The notes: generated from the sequence alone by a model not told the origin. DNA of 64,000 bases from Pseudomonas anatoliensis (GCF_017976235.1 NZ_JACVHC010000002.1:310001-374000), one strand, 5' to 3'. Shown: positions 1-10,693, counted from the stretch's first letter. Translations and numbers: made by a program.

Positions 1-1
1 A

Positions 2-2839
2 AATGAATGGGCAGAATTCTATCGCGTCAACTTCGGTGCAACGGATGCGCAATGGAAGGATCTGCACCACGTTCCAAACTTCGCCACGCAAACAAAACTC
101 GACACTTTGATGCTCGAAAGCCTGTTATCAGTCCAGGCATTCGCCCCCATGCGCTCGCCCAACGTGACCTATGACTCGGAGACGGCGGGGGGGGCTGAAA
201 GCGCTCGATCCGGCTCGGTTTATATCAATGCCAATATTCACCCTGGCGTATCTATCGAAACCGATGCATCGTCAACGTCTTCGCCTTTGAATCGACTGTC
301 CGTGGAGCCCGATCGTGCACAGGGACGGGTTACCTTCGACCGGATGAACCGCAAGTTGCGCCTGGACAACTGGCTGCAACTGCCCAGCGATCAGGTGGAC
401 GCTTTGCTGGCGGCCGCGATGCGTGCTGAGGCACGGGCCAGTTCCGGGGTTGCCAACAAATGGCTCATCTCGGACAACGTCGTGCACGCACTCGGGTTGT
501 TCCAGGTTTTGCGCGAACGCTACGCCTGTACCGCGGCAGACTTTGCGGTGTTCCTCGATGACCTGTCGGTTTACGGTCGCGGCGAAGCGCTTTCGCAGTT
601 TGATCAGGTGTTCAACGCTCGAGCGGACTATCGCCAGCCCATGAAGCTCGATAACGGGACGTTCCCGGTAATACCGGAGCCGGGGGCGGACGACCTGACG
701 ATCAGCCAACTGTGTGCAGGCCTGCGGATCGACCTGCAGACTTACCGGCATCTGGCGGTAGCGGTGGCCAGCGCACACAAGATTACCGGCAATGCGTTGC
801 ACCGAAGTCTGCCGATCATCTCGAGTTTTTGTCGATTGGTGTGGTTGCCACGGCTGTTGCGCATAACGCCGGTCGAAGGTGTGCTGCTGTTGCAGTTGCT
901 GGGCGGCGACGACTGGGTCAAGGGTTTTGCAGGTCAGCCGTTGATCAAATCTGCAGCCGACGGCGCTCCCGATGTGCTGACGCTCATTAGTGCCATGGAT
1001 GCCTGCGTGCGATGGTGTAAGCAAAGCGAGCTGCCGGTGCTGTGGGTGGTGCAGCACGCGGTTGAGTTTTCACCGGGGCGAGAGATGTCAGAGCGCGATC
1101 TGGCACTCTTCGAACAACTGCGCAATTTGCTCCCGAGCGCGCTTTTCTCCAATGCCGGTTTGTTGATGGCCGGCCTGCCTTCTGCGGGAGCCGCCGACTG
1201 GCTGGACTTTTTGACGCAGACCGTCGCTCTGCCGCTGCCCGATGGTAAGTCCGAGTCGTTGGGACCGATTGTTGATGCCAGCGGCTTGGTGCTGGCGCCT
1301 GTCGGCACGCCGGACGAATACCTGATCTTCGCGCGTAAACGGCTTGGCTGGGCGGTCGATAACGCGCTGGACGCAACCTGGACCCCGCAACGTGACGCGC
1401 TGGTTGGCAGCATGCTCAATGTGCTCCTGGAAGCCCGGGACGCGCAGGTGTCGGTGGTAAAGGAAACGCTGGCGGTCTATGCCGGCGTTGCAGTGGAACT
1501 GGCGATTCCGGTCATCAACTGGGCTGGCACAACGGTTTTCCGTTTGTTGCAGCAGTTGCTCCAGCGCATCGCTTTGACGGATGACGGCGGGGAGCGCAGG
1601 CGCACGAATGAAACCGACCCGTTGATCGATTTGTTGGCCGATGTGCGGCGGCGCAGTGCGGTGGTTTCGACGCTGGAACTCAGTGCTGTGTTGTTGCAGG
1701 ACTATCTGGATTACGGCCATCTGGCCTGGCTCGGTCAGACCGATAAATACACGATATCGCTGAACACGCTGTACTACCTGTCACTGTTCAAACGCGCCTT
1801 TGCGCTCAGCGAACTACCACAGCAGAAACTCCTCGACTACCTGCGCCAGGTCAATGCACTGCCAAACCTTTCGGTTGATGCCAAAACCCTGGCGCACGAG
1901 GCGTCGACCATCAAGCTGGCCGAGCTTTTCGGCTGGAGCGTGCAGGAAGTTCGCGAGTGTGTCAGGCGCATTGACCCTGATCTGCCGATACTCAAAAACC
2001 TCAGACAACTGGATCTGTTGATGCGGGTCCGAGTGCTGTCCACAACGACTGGCATGGATGCCCTGACGATTTTCCTGCTCGGTACCTTGCCTGCGACAGT
2101 GGGCGACGACGCGTCCAGAAAGGCTTATGCCAGTGCAGCCGAGCGCGCCTTGTTGAGCGAAACCGGTGAGCAAGTGTCGCGTGTCGAGATGGCGGGGGAT
2201 CTGCAACAGCTGGTCACTACAACGTGTGTTGTCGATCGCACGGAGGTGATTGCCAGGAAACCCGGCGAAAAAGCCACTTTCACGATGACGATCAAGAACT
2301 CCACAGGGCAGGCACTGGAGGGTGTCACTGTTTACTGGGAAGCCAGGCTGGGCACTGTCGAGAACGGCATGACCGACGCCAGAGGCACGTTGAAGGCCGT
2401 GTACACGCCCGGCACGACGATGGGGGCCGAGACGCCGAAGTACTGGCTCGATCTGTTCGACCCCGAATACGCCCCGACCATCAACATCATTTCCGAGGCC
2501 ACCAGCATGGAGTTCCCGCTCTTCTACAGATCCCCCGTGCCATCGGAGGTGGTGCCAATCGGGGAGGAGGTCGAGCTCTACGCCACGATGATGGACAAGT
2601 ATGGAAACCTCGGCCGGGAGATGCTGGTGGACTGGTTCGTCGAACCCGTCGACGTAGTCAAACTACCTGTTGCGATTGTCCGGCCTTCGCAGGGGTTCAC
2701 CAATCAGGAAGGGCTCACACGGGTTTTCGTTTCCAGTTTCACTGGCGGAACCTTCGTGTTCAGTGTGCTTGGCCACGGCAGTGAACAGACCGCCGTGTTC
2801 CTCCCTATTACGTTCGATGGCGAGCCGATGTCGGAGTGA
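2..2839 (+). CDS. Tc toxin A-subunit, N-terminal half (VRP1-like) with C-terminal Ig-like domains; 5' truncated by window edge
   Basis: The reading frame is open from the first bases of the window, so the gene starts upstream; TTG 107 or ATG 110 would only be internal codons. About 945 residues are visible. The N-terminal three quarters is mostly alpha-helical and resembles the VRP1/TcaA/TccA part of insecticidal toxin-complex A subunits (start of the visible part NEWAEFYRVNFG; motifs LLQLLGGDDW and LWVVQHAV). From about visible residue 739 (position 2218) the protein changes to two beta-rich Ig/invasin-like modules, with motifs such as GVTVYWEA and GNLGREMLVDW. It is followed after 50 bases by the C-terminal half on a separate gene, so the pair is read as a TcA divided over two polypeptides, as in TcaA/TcaB and TccA/TccB. 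In known Tc systems the A subunit is the pentameric receptor-binding pore. Family assignment is firm; the target host is unknown. Confidence 0.8.
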   Translation, partial: NEWAEFYRVNFGATDAQWKDLHHVPNFATQTKLDTLMLESLLSVQAFAPMRSPNVTYDSETAGGAESARSGSVYINANIHPGVSIETDASSTSSPLNRLSVEPDRAQGRVTFDRMNRKLRLDNWLQLPSDQVDALLAAAMRAEARASSGVANKWLISDNVVHALGLFQVLRERYACTAADFAVFLDDLSVYGRGEALSQFDQVFNARADYRQPMKLDNGTFPVIPEPGADDLTISQLCAGLRIDLQTYRHLAVAVASAHKITGNALHRSLPIISSFCRLVWLPRLLRITPVEGVLLLQLLGGDDWVKGFAGQPLIKSAADGAPDVLTLISAMDACVRWCKQSELPVLWVVQHAVEFSPGREMSERDLALFEQLRNLLPSALFSNAGLLMAGLPSAGAADWLDFLTQTVALPLPDGKSESLGPIVDASGLVLAPVGTPDEYLIFARKRLGWAVDNALDATWTPQRDALVGSMLNVLLEARDAQVSVVKETLAVYAGVAVELAIPVINWAGTTVFRLLQQLLQRIALTDDGGERRRTNETDPLIDLLADVRRRSAVVSTLELSAVLLQDYLDYGHLAWLGQTDKYTISLNTLYYLSLFKRAFALSELPQQKLLDYLRQVNALPNLSVDAKTLAHEASTIKLAELFGWSVQEVRECVRRIDPDLPILKNLRQLDLLMRVRVLSTTTGMDALTIFLLGTLPATVGDDASRKAYASAAERALLSETGEQVSRVEMAGDLQQLVTTTCVVDRTEVIARKPGEKATFTMTIKNSTGQALEGVTVYWEARLGTVENGMTDARGTLKAVYTPGTTMGAETPKYWLDLFDPEYAPTINIISEATSMEFPLFYRSPVPSEVVPIGEEVELYATMMDKYGNLGREMLVDWFVEPVDVVKLPVAIVRPSQGFTNQEGLTRVFVSSFTGGTFVFSVLGHGSEQTAVFLPITFDGEPMSE

Positions 2840-2889
2840 GCGGTTACCTCAACAAGCATTTGTCTCGGTTTCCCCAAGGAGCAAGGATC

Positions 2890-5800
2890 ATGGCACTGAG
2901 TGACATTGGCGTTCTGATGGAAAAGCGTCGTTATGCACTGCTTGAGTACAGCATCGGTCAAGTCAATAAGCCGGCATTTGACTTTGTGAAGTCAGCCGCC
3001 GATTTGTTCGAACTCTTGCGCACGGATCCGCTGGACACGTTTGCGGTGCAGAACTCCTGGGTGGCCGAGGCGACCAGTTGTGTGCAGCAATATATACATG
3101 CGGTGTATCGCAAGCTGGAGCCCGGTTTTGCCACGCACCAATTCCCCCCACATGAATTGGCCCAATGGCAGCTATACAACAACTACCCGGACTGGGCGGC
3201 GGTGCAGTTGATTTCGATCTACCCGGAAAACTACATCAACCCCTTTGTTCGGCAACGCAAGTCCAGCCTGTTCAAGAACCTTGAAAACGACCTCAACCAG
3301 AGCCGCCTCAATAACGATTCGGTGCAGTCTGCGTTGCAGGGGTATTTGCATACTTTCGAGCAGACCTGTGATCTGGACGTCCTCAGTTGCTACATGGACG
3401 GTGCCACGCCTGACCTGGCCGATTACTACTTTGTCGGACGCCAGCGCGTGCAGCCGTTCCAATACTACTGGCGCAAGGCCGGGATCGAGCTCACGCCCAC
3501 CTGCGTTGGCGTCAATCCGGCAGCCTGGAGTGAATGGCAAGCGGTGGACATTCAGCCGGCCAATCGGGTGCTGGATATGCGCCCGGTGTTCTGGAACGGT
3601 CGCTTGTGTCTGGTCTGGGCGCAATGGCGCGACAAAGTAAGCGGCAAAGATCCGAAGGAGTTCATACCGGCCAGGCTGGAAGTCCACCTGGCGTTCATGA
3701 CACAGAGTGGTCAGTGGTCGGCACCGCTGGATATTTACAGTGCCGATTTCGATACTGCTGCTGAACCGGTGAACTTTCGCTTGATTGCCTCGGTGCTGAT
3801 GGAGAGCCCAGCGTCCAAAGGCAAGCTGGGGATTCTGATCACGGCGGATCAAACACCGGATGATCTGAGGGTGCAAAAGATTTTCGATGTGTTGATGCGC
3901 CCCGACACAATTGACGCCGGCACTTGGCTGGATGCGGCAAGGGAGCGATTTGCCACGGCGGAAACTGTTCAGCATTCATTGAGCAATCAGGTAACGATGA
4001 CTAGCGCGGGCAACCCTGAGGGGTCCATGTCACCTTTCCTGAGTTTGCAAGCCACGGCTGTGCGTCTCGGCGGCAGGGACGTGGTGACAGTGATCGGTTT
4101 GTGCGAGCCGACAGGGTTGCCCGACGCCCCGCAATCGCTTCCTTTTGCAATGGGGTTGGTGAACAAAACGGTGGACGATCGCGAACTGAACGTTGACCTT
4201 TCCCCCGTCGGTGGCTGGACAACCGAACCGCTGACGTTGAGTCGCAGTAAAGGCTCATGGCCGCAGCCCACCGCGTTCAAACTCGTCACGCAAACGGCCG
4301 GGTTTGGCGGTCGAGAGTTCAAGCTGACGATTGCCAATCTTTCGGACTTCACGCCGCCAACACTGCTGAAAAACAGCACTGACGCGGCGCAGTTTCTTTC
4401 CTTCAACCTGCCGGCGCCGTATCTGCGGCACACCCGCCTGAACTCACTGTTCGGCCCGGAACTGGTGCAGCTTTCCAATATTGGCGTGGATGCAGTTCTG
4501 GACTGGAGCACTCAGTTCAAAACTGAACCGCCGCCGGCTGCTGACCCGGCTTTCAAGGAAATCAACGGAGCGTTCGACGGGGCCAACGGGCTGTTTTTCT
4601 GGGAGCTGTTTTTCCATTTGCCGCATTTGGTGGCCACGCTCCTGCGCAACGAAGAGCGCTTTGCCGATTCGCAGAACTGGCTGCATTACGTGTTCGACCC
4701 ACAGGCGGCCGCGGATGAGTCCGACATCAATGGCAAACCGCTTTACTGGCGCTGCCGGCCGCTGGCCAAAAACCAGGGTAATCCGGGCTGTGAAGCCTTG
4801 GCACCCATCGACCCGGACGCTATCGGCTATTCGAAACCGGAACACTTCAAGATCCGGATTTTCTGCGATTACGTAATAAATCTGATGGAACAAGGGAACG
4901 GGCTTTACCGGCAACTGACCCGCGACAGCCTTGTGGCGGCCAAGCTCTGCTACGTGCAGGCAGGATTCCTGATGGGCAAGGCACCCACCGCCCTCACGGT
5001 TTCGCGCTGGCAGACCAAGACGGTTGGCGAATTGCTGGAGGAATGCAAAAGCCGTCCAGAGCTTGAAGCGTTTGAACAGACGCTGAACTTCAGCCTGGCC
5101 GATGTTCCGTCCGGCTCCGACGCGGCGCCTATGCTGGGCATGCTGGCCTGCGGGCCGTTCAAGGCGCCGATCAATCAACCATTGCTGGATCTGTTTGCGG
5201 CGCCTGAGCAACGTCTGCACAACCTGCGCAACAACCTCACCATTGACGGCAAACCGCTGGACATCCCGCTGTTCAGCCCACCTACCGATCCGAACCAGTT
5301 GCTGCGTGACCTGGCTGCCGGCGGTGCTGCTGGCCCGCGGTCGATGGGCGGAACGCTAGTGGTTAATGCGTTTCACTGGCGCTTGAGCCACGAAGTGGCA
5401 TTGCGCTCATCGCAGGTACTGGAGGAGCTCGGTAGCAAGGTGCTGAGCATGCTCCAACTGCGTGATAACGCCGAGCAGGAAGTATTGCAGCAAACCCATC
5501 TGGTGGAATTGGGCGATTACGCCAAAACCGTGCAGGAACAGTCCATTGCGCAACTGGAAGCCAGCGTGACGGCACTCGAGCAGAGTCGTGCAGTGGCGCT
5601 GCAACGCGCTGAGACGTACGCACAGCATTATGACCAAAACGTATCGGCAGTCGAATACGAAGTCTTGAGCAGCCTGTACTTGTCCAAAATGCTCTCGCTG
5701 GCGTCTTCAAGCATCCAGCCTGCGGCGGCGGCGCTGGCTGCTCTGCCAAATATCCTAGGTCTTGCCAATGGCGGGCATCGCGTGGATCGGGCGCTTGAGG

Positions 5801-6963
5801 CCGTCAGTTTCGGATTGGGCGTTGCTTCGTCGGTGGCGCAATTGGACGCCGACAAGCAGGCAACCACCGAAGCCTATCGTCGACGCCGTGATGATTGGCA
5901 ACTGCAGCGCGACCAGGCGTTGCTGGAAGTCGATGCCATCGATGCGCAGATCGAGGCGCAACGTCATGCTGTCACCGCTGCCCGAACCAGCCTGGCGCAA
6001 ACCCTGCGTGCCAATGGCCAGGCGTTGACGATCTACAACTACCTGAAAAAACGTGCGACCAACGCGGAGCTGTTCGGCTGGATGCTCGGCCAGCTCAAGG
6101 CTTTGCATTACCAGGCTTACGACGCGGTCATCAGTCTGTGCCTGACCGCCCAGAACTCGATGAATGCTGAAACCGGTGATTACGATAAGCAAATCCCTAT
6201 GCCCAAGGTATGGCTTGACCAGCGCCATGGTTTCACGGCGGGCGAGCACCTGCGTGGGTATTTGCTGCAGATGGAACGCGAATATCTGCAACGCTTTGAG
6301 CGACGGTTGGAACTGACGAAAACGGTGTCTCTGCGCAAGCTCTTCGACGACACGGTCGATCCGCAGAAAAGTGCCAGCGACTGGGCAGACGCACTTAAGC
6401 AGTTGCGGCGCACAGGCTCGCTGGAGTTCAGCCTGCCGCAGTTACTCTATGACCGCGATTATCCGGGGCATTTCTGCCGCCAGATCAGTTCGGTTGAAGT
6501 CAATTTGCCGGTTCTGCTTGGCCCCTACGAGGATGTGAAAGCCACGCTGGTGCAGTTCAGCAGCATGACGGCAACCCGGGCCACCACGCAATCGGTGCAG
6601 TACCTGCACAATCCGCAAGGAGTAGCGCCTTCCGATGTGCTGTTCAATTTGCGCAGCGGCCAGCAGATTGCCTTGTCGTCGGGCATCGCCGACAACGGTA
6701 TGACGGCGATGAAACCCGATGAAGGCCTGCTCAACCCGTTCGAAAACACCGGCGCCGTATCCAAATGGAAACTGAGCTTCCCGTGGCCTTCCAAATCACC
6801 GCAGTCGGACGTGATGGGAACGCTTACCGACATCATCCTGGTCATCAACTTCAGGGCCAAATCCGGCGATGCGACGTTTGTCAGCAAGGTAATGGATCTG
6901 GTCACCGCCATTGAAAAACCCGAACCAGACAAGCTGGGCAAAGGAGCGCGCAATCATGGATGA
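2890..6963 (+). CDS. Tc toxin A-subunit, C-terminal half (TcaB/TccB/TcdA C-terminal type)
   Basis: 1357 residues. The start chosen is ATG 2890, which has AAGGAG eight bases upstream; an in-frame GTG at 2836 overlaps the preceding stop but has no usable ribosome site. Visible parts: a neuraminidase-like beta region at about residues 178-250 (YYWRKAG, WSEWQAV, FWNGRLCLVW), a conserved block at about 564-604 (FFWELFFHLPHLV, LHYVFDP), long coiled-coil helices at about 838-917 and 1000-1068 around an Ala/Gly-rich hydrophobic segment at 938-982 that matches the pore stalk, and the TcB-binding region at about 1187-1226 (RDYPGHFCRQI, LLGPYEDVKATL). These match the C-terminal half of TcdA-type toxins, which forms the translocation channel and docks the TcB-TcC cocoon. 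No TcB or TcC gene is in the window. Its stop overlaps the next start. Confidence 0.88.
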   Translation: MALSDIGVLMEKRRYALLEYSIGQVNKPAFDFVKSAADLFELLRTDPLDTFAVQNSWVAEATSCVQQYIHAVYRKLEPGFATHQFPPHELAQWQLYNNYPDWAAVQLISIYPENYINPFVRQRKSSLFKNLENDLNQSRLNNDSVQSALQGYLHTFEQTCDLDVLSCYMDGATPDLADYYFVGRQRVQPFQYYWRKAGIELTPTCVGVNPAAWSEWQAVDIQPANRVLDMRPVFWNGRLCLVWAQWRDKVSGKDPKEFIPARLEVHLAFMTQSGQWSAPLDIYSADFDTAAEPVNFRLIASVLMESPASKGKLGILITADQTPDDLRVQKIFDVLMRPDTIDAGTWLDAARERFATAETVQHSLSNQVTMTSAGNPEGSMSPFLSLQATAVRLGGRDVVTVIGLCEPTGLPDAPQSLPFAMGLVNKTVDDRELNVDLSPVGGWTTEPLTLSRSKGSWPQPTAFKLVTQTAGFGGREFKLTIANLSDFTPPTLLKNSTDAAQFLSFNLPAPYLRHTRLNSLFGPELVQLSNIGVDAVLDWSTQFKTEPPPAADPAFKEINGAFDGANGLFFWELFFHLPHLVATLLRNEERFADSQNWLHYVFDPQAAADESDINGKPLYWRCRPLAKNQGNPGCEALAPIDPDAIGYSKPEHFKIRIFCDYVINLMEQGNGLYRQLTRDSLVAAKLCYVQAGFLMGKAPTALTVSRWQTKTVGELLEECKSRPELEAFEQTLNFSLADVPSGSDAAPMLGMLACGPFKAPINQPLLDLFAAPEQRLHNLRNNLTIDGKPLDIPLFSPPTDPNQLLRDLAAGGAAGPRSMGGTLVVNAFHWRLSHEVALRSSQVLEELGSKVLSMLQLRDNAEQEVLQQTHLVELGDYAKTVQEQSIAQLEASVTALEQSRAVALQRAETYAQHYDQNVSAVEYEVLSSLYLSKMLSLASSSIQPAAAALAALPNILGLANGGHRVDRALEAVSFGLGVASSVAQLDADKQATTEAYRRRRDDWQLQRDQALLEVDAIDAQIEAQRHAVTAARTSLAQTLRANGQALTIYNYLKKRATNAELFGWMLGQLKALHYQAYDAVISLCLTAQNSMNAETGDYDKQIPMPKVWLDQRHGFTAGEHLRGYLLQMEREYLQRFERRLELTKTVSLRKLFDDTVDPQKSASDWADALKQLRRTGSLEFSLPQLLYDRDYPGHFCRQISSVEVNLPVLLGPYEDVKATLVQFSSMTATRATTQSVQYLHNPQGVAPSDVLFNLRSGQQIALSSGIADNGMTAMKPDEGLLNPFENTGAVSKWKLSFPWPSKSPQSDVMGTLTDIILVINFRAKSGDATFVSKVMDLVTAIEKPEPDKLGKGARNHG

Positions 6964-9900
6964 GCCCGTTATTCAAGCGAATGAAAGTCTGGTGCTGAAT
7001 GGGGACTTCACCAATCTGAAGCACTGGGAGATGCGGGGGCTGATCGGCACTTCAGTGGATTGGTACGAATCGGAGCGGGTTAATCTTCTGGAGGCTTCAA
7101 ACGGTGGATGGGTTCGGCAGATTATCAAAATCCCCATGGACCCAGGCCTCAATGCGCGATATCGGTTGAGCTTTCTCTGTGAAGTGCGACATAACCAGTC
7201 AGGCTGGATGCGCGTCTTCAGAGGGACGCAAGAGTTGCTCGCTATCGAGCTCAAACCCTCTGGCTCGAACCGCCAGGTATCCGTTTCTTCATCTTCGACA
7301 AGCGAGGAGCCGCTGGACTTCCTGCCGGATGAATACAATCAGGAGCTGGTGTCGGTTGCTCAGGGTGATGAGCTGACCCTCGAGATCATCAGTCCGAAGA
7401 ATGCCCCTTCGGACAGGCAGTCGCATATCCGCATTACCCGCGTCAAAATGCTGCTGCATCTGATGCCGTTAACGCTGCAAAAGATGCAACTCGATGACCA
7501 GGTGCTGCCACCAGGCGAGCTGTTATACCTGTGTTTGGGCACGAAAGAAGCTGGCAGCCCGCATGAACTGAGATTCGTACCTGAAGCTGAAAATATCTGG
7601 CTGGGCAGCGACGCTTCGCTGAACGTTGACGGTAATCCGCTGGAGGCGGTGACTGTCACGCCAGGCTGGGGAGTTAATCAGCCAGTGGAATCACCATGGC
7701 TGATCGACAGCCCCATGATCAACGATCAGCAACGCGATGAGTTCCAGTTGATCCTGCGTAACCGATACACCGCCGACCCTTATGTCATCCCCGTGTCGCT
7801 GGGGCATCACCGTCTCAAATTGGTGGATGAGCGAGTAGCTGCCCATTACCCGGTGCTGGAGTACGCGCAGAGTGTAGGGCTGGGGGTGCGAGTGGTGTCG
7901 TATTACACCGGTCAGCCGATGGCTGGCCAGACAGTCACCTGGTCGGTTGAAGGACAGGACGAGACAGACACGGCGGTCACTGACGATAGCGGCTGGAGTG
8001 GCTACATCTATCGACCAACGGCTGCCGGCGATTTTGTCGCGACCGCTTCGGTTGCCAGCCCCTATTACGAGATTGGTGTGGTTACCCGAGATTTTCAGGT
8101 CAAGGTACTGGAGACAGATCCGTGGCCAGATTTAAGGGCCGTTGTGGATGGCAAGTTGACGGCCTGGGAGGCGCAAGGTTATCCGAACCGGGGTAGCGAC
8201 CATCCGGTTCAACTGCGATTTGCTGCGGACAGTCCCTTGGTGAATACCGAACTTTCGTTGCACTGGAGCGGTGATCTTGCCGACCAGCTCGGCGTTGAGG
8301 TCAGCCCGGCGCTGGAGACTCCGGTGCCCGTGACAACTGACGATCTGGTGTGGACGCTGACCAGTAAAGATCAACTCGACGGTCGGTTCAAGCTGACACT
8401 GCGCTGCTCGAAACTGTTGGAACCCTCGCCGGCCAAACCAATGTCGCTGGCGCGCAACCGGGTCAAAATCGGCGAGGTGCGAGAGGCCAACAAGTCGCCG
8501 ATAGTGGACGAAGACGAAAGTGTGCTGCTGCGGTTGCAGGTGTTGTATGACACCTCTCTGGGCGATGGCGCCCCGGTCATTAATGCGCTGGTGGACTGGC
8601 GAACACCTGAAGGTGAGGTCATTGAGAGCGTGACCGGTGCCGATGGCTGGTCGAGCTTGTTGTACACGCCGAAAACCGCAGGCGAGGTTGTCGTCACGGC
8701 CAGCATCAAGGCGCATTCCGAGGCGGTCCCGATCGAACGAAACTTCACCTTCCACGCCATTGCGACCAGTCCCTGGAAAAGTCATGTGCGGATATTGCTC
8801 GACGGCGAGACAGTCGATCTGAAAACGGTGGGGGTGCTCTGCCTGCATGGGCAGACACATACCCTGAAGGTCGAGCCAGTGGTCAACAGCCCCTGGATCG
8901 GCAAATACATCAGTCTGAATTGGCGTGGCGGTGACCCGGGCATCGGGTTGACTCCCTCTGACCCCGGACAATGGCAGGTTATCCGGGAAACAGGAGCGGA
9001 GTGGACGCTGGATTCTGCGGCAAATAACAGTATCAGCAGTTTGTTCGATCTGGAGTTGCGCCTTAATGGAGAGGCGACAGTTCGAGCGCTGCCCGGTAGG
9101 TTGCTGGCGGCGAATCTGAACAAGGAAGTGCAACTGATGCTCGATCAGGTTCGGGCGCAGTTAAACGAAGAATTGCTTTATCCGTGTCTGGGTGCCATTC
9201 ACCATTTCAAAATCCTGCCTAACGCTCTGAGTCCGTTGGTGGGCCTGAAGACCGAAGTGAAATGGACGGGAGATACCGCCGAGGAGCTGGGAGCAACGAT
9301 TGAGCCGGCGCTGGATGTTGCTCGAACCTTGGACGATGGGGGCGTGGTCTGGACGCTAAATTTCTCCAACAGCGAGCAACGGGGGCGATTCGAACTGACC
9401 CTTGTCTTGCCTGAACTGGGCATTGAAGCTGTCGCCAAACCGATGGAGCTGTTTCACAACAAAGTCAGGATTCAGACCCTGCTCGAATCGGCTGTGGATC
9501 CGGTCGTTGACCAGGAACCGGTGTGGTTGTGGGCACGGATCTTTTCGCAGTTCACCGACCAACCGGTGGGGCAAGTCAAGGTGAAATGGTCGGACGGCGC
9601 CGACGGTGGCATCGAGCCGACCGATGATGACGGCTGGAGCAGATTCCCCTTCGCGCCGAAAACTGCCGGCGAGCATTCGGTGATCGCATCGGTAGACAGC
9701 CACTTCGATAAGTACGCAGACTCGGGCGAGTTACGGGTCAAAGCGCTGGCGAGTGATCCGTGGGACGATCTTATGGTGTGTTTTGAAGATCAACCGGAAC
9801 AGCCGTGGGGTGAAAAAACCTACTTCCCGCGGCGTAAAGGCACTTACGCGTTCAGGCTGACGGCGAAGGAAGACAGCGAGCTGTGCAACCACCAGCTTGC

Positions 9901-10693
9901 GCTGGGCATGACGGGCACTGGGCCTGCGCAACTCGGCATACGCTTCCTTGACCCAGGACTCGGCAAGCCCATGTCATTCAGCGAGGGGTTCCATTATCAA
10001 TTTGTGGTCAATAGCACTAACGATGGCAGCTTCGGCTTGTGCTTCGCCTCCAATCGACTGGCGAACCTGTCCCCGGTAAACGCGATGTCCCTGGGTGAAG
10101 GCTCGCAGCTGGTAAAGATTGCCGAGCGTCAGAGGGTCAACCATACCTTGTTCTGGGGTGACGAGGTGTTTGAGCAGATCACGGTAGTCTCTTCGGTTAC
10201 CGGTAATCCCATGATGGGCATGACCGTGACCTGGCGCAGTTCCGACCTTGGGGAAGTCACGACGACCAGCGATTTTTATGGTGTCGCGAGGACTCACTTT
10301 GTTCCCGTTACACCGGGGGTGTTTGAGTTGACCGCTACTGTTGGCGATGCTTTGTACTCGGAGTCGCTTTCGTTGCAGTTTTTCCTCAATCAACCTCGGG
10401 AAATTCACTCTTTCACCAGTCCCAAGCCCAGTGGTCATCTGGGAGAGCGGGTTAGCGCTGTCGTCAATGTCGTGTCAGCCCTTACCGGCGAGCCTCTGCA
10501 GGACGTCGAAGTCGAATGGGAATACCCCGACAGAATTCTTTCTCCAACCACAACAGACGCCAACGGTAATGCCCGGGTCGAGTTCAGATTGCCCGGTATA
10601 AAACGTGCCTGGCTCAAAGCCTCCATAAAAGGTGGACTTGCCGGATGGCAAGTTCAATCTCTCGAATTCGAATTGGTGGCAACTGATATTTAA
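6956..10693 (+). CDS. large repeated Ig-like module protein of the Tc locus
   Basis: 1245 residues. Start ATG 6956 overlaps the stop of the TcA half by eight bases (ATGGATGA) and has AAAGGAG about ten bases upstream, so it is translationally coupled to the toxin gene. Residues 7-165 look like a carbohydrate-binding jelly roll (LVLNGDF, HWEMRG, YRLSFLCEV). The rest is built from two module types. Module A is invasin/Big_1-like (VTW, DDGWS, Y-P-TAG, VTASV) at about residues 284-390, 500-607, 834-935, 1052-1143 and 1148-1245. Module B is about 110 residues with the skeleton SPL-W-GD-LG-PAL-W-L-F-L-L-PM-L, at about 175-286, 390-505, 607-722, 722-832 and 937-1043. There is no signal peptide or membrane segment. 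A role in binding or assembly with the toxin is inference from operon position; no enzymatic motif is seen. Confidence 0.7.
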   Translation: MDEPVIQANESLVLNGDFTNLKHWEMRGLIGTSVDWYESERVNLLEASNGGWVRQIIKIPMDPGLNARYRLSFLCEVRHNQSGWMRVFRGTQELLAIELKPSGSNRQVSVSSSSTSEEPLDFLPDEYNQELVSVAQGDELTLEIISPKNAPSDRQSHIRITRVKMLLHLMPLTLQKMQLDDQVLPPGELLYLCLGTKEAGSPHELRFVPEAENIWLGSDASLNVDGNPLEAVTVTPGWGVNQPVESPWLIDSPMINDQQRDEFQLILRNRYTADPYVIPVSLGHHRLKLVDERVAAHYPVLEYAQSVGLGVRVVSYYTGQPMAGQTVTWSVEGQDETDTAVTDDSGWSGYIYRPTAAGDFVATASVASPYYEIGVVTRDFQVKVLETDPWPDLRAVVDGKLTAWEAQGYPNRGSDHPVQLRFAADSPLVNTELSLHWSGDLADQLGVEVSPALETPVPVTTDDLVWTLTSKDQLDGRFKLTLRCSKLLEPSPAKPMSLARNRVKIGEVREANKSPIVDEDESVLLRLQVLYDTSLGDGAPVINALVDWRTPEGEVIESVTGADGWSSLLYTPKTAGEVVVTASIKAHSEAVPIERNFTFHAIATSPWKSHVRILLDGETVDLKTVGVLCLHGQTHTLKVEPVVNSPWIGKYISLNWRGGDPGIGLTPSDPGQWQVIRETGAEWTLDSAANNSISSLFDLELRLNGEATVRALPGRLLAANLNKEVQLMLDQVRAQLNEELLYPCLGAIHHFKILPNALSPLVGLKTEVKWTGDTAEELGATIEPALDVARTLDDGGVVWTLNFSNSEQRGRFELTLVLPELGIEAVAKPMELFHNKVRIQTLLESAVDPVVDQEPVWLWARIFSQFTDQPVGQVKVKWSDGADGGIEPTDDDGWSRFPFAPKTAGEHSVIASVDSHFDKYADSGELRVKALASDPWDDLMVCFEDQPEQPWGEKTYFPRRKGTYAFRLTAKEDSELCNHQLALGMTGTGPAQLGIRFLDPGLGKPMSFSEGFHYQFVVNSTNDGSFGLCFASNRLANLSPVNAMSLGEGSQLVKIAERQRVNHTLFWGDEVFEQITVVSSVTGNPMMGMTVTWRSSDLGEVTTTSDFYGVARTHFVPVTPGVFELTATVGDALYSESLSLQFFLNQPREIHSFTSPKPSGHLGERVSAVVNVVSALTGEPLQDVEVEWEYPDRILSPTTTDANGNARVEFRLPGIKRAWLKASIKGGLAGWQVQSLEFELVATDI

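Noticed and set aside
2836..2889. GTG 2836 as start of the TcA C-terminal half
   Set aside because: The ribosome site would be too close; ATG 2890 has AAGGAG at the ideal distance.
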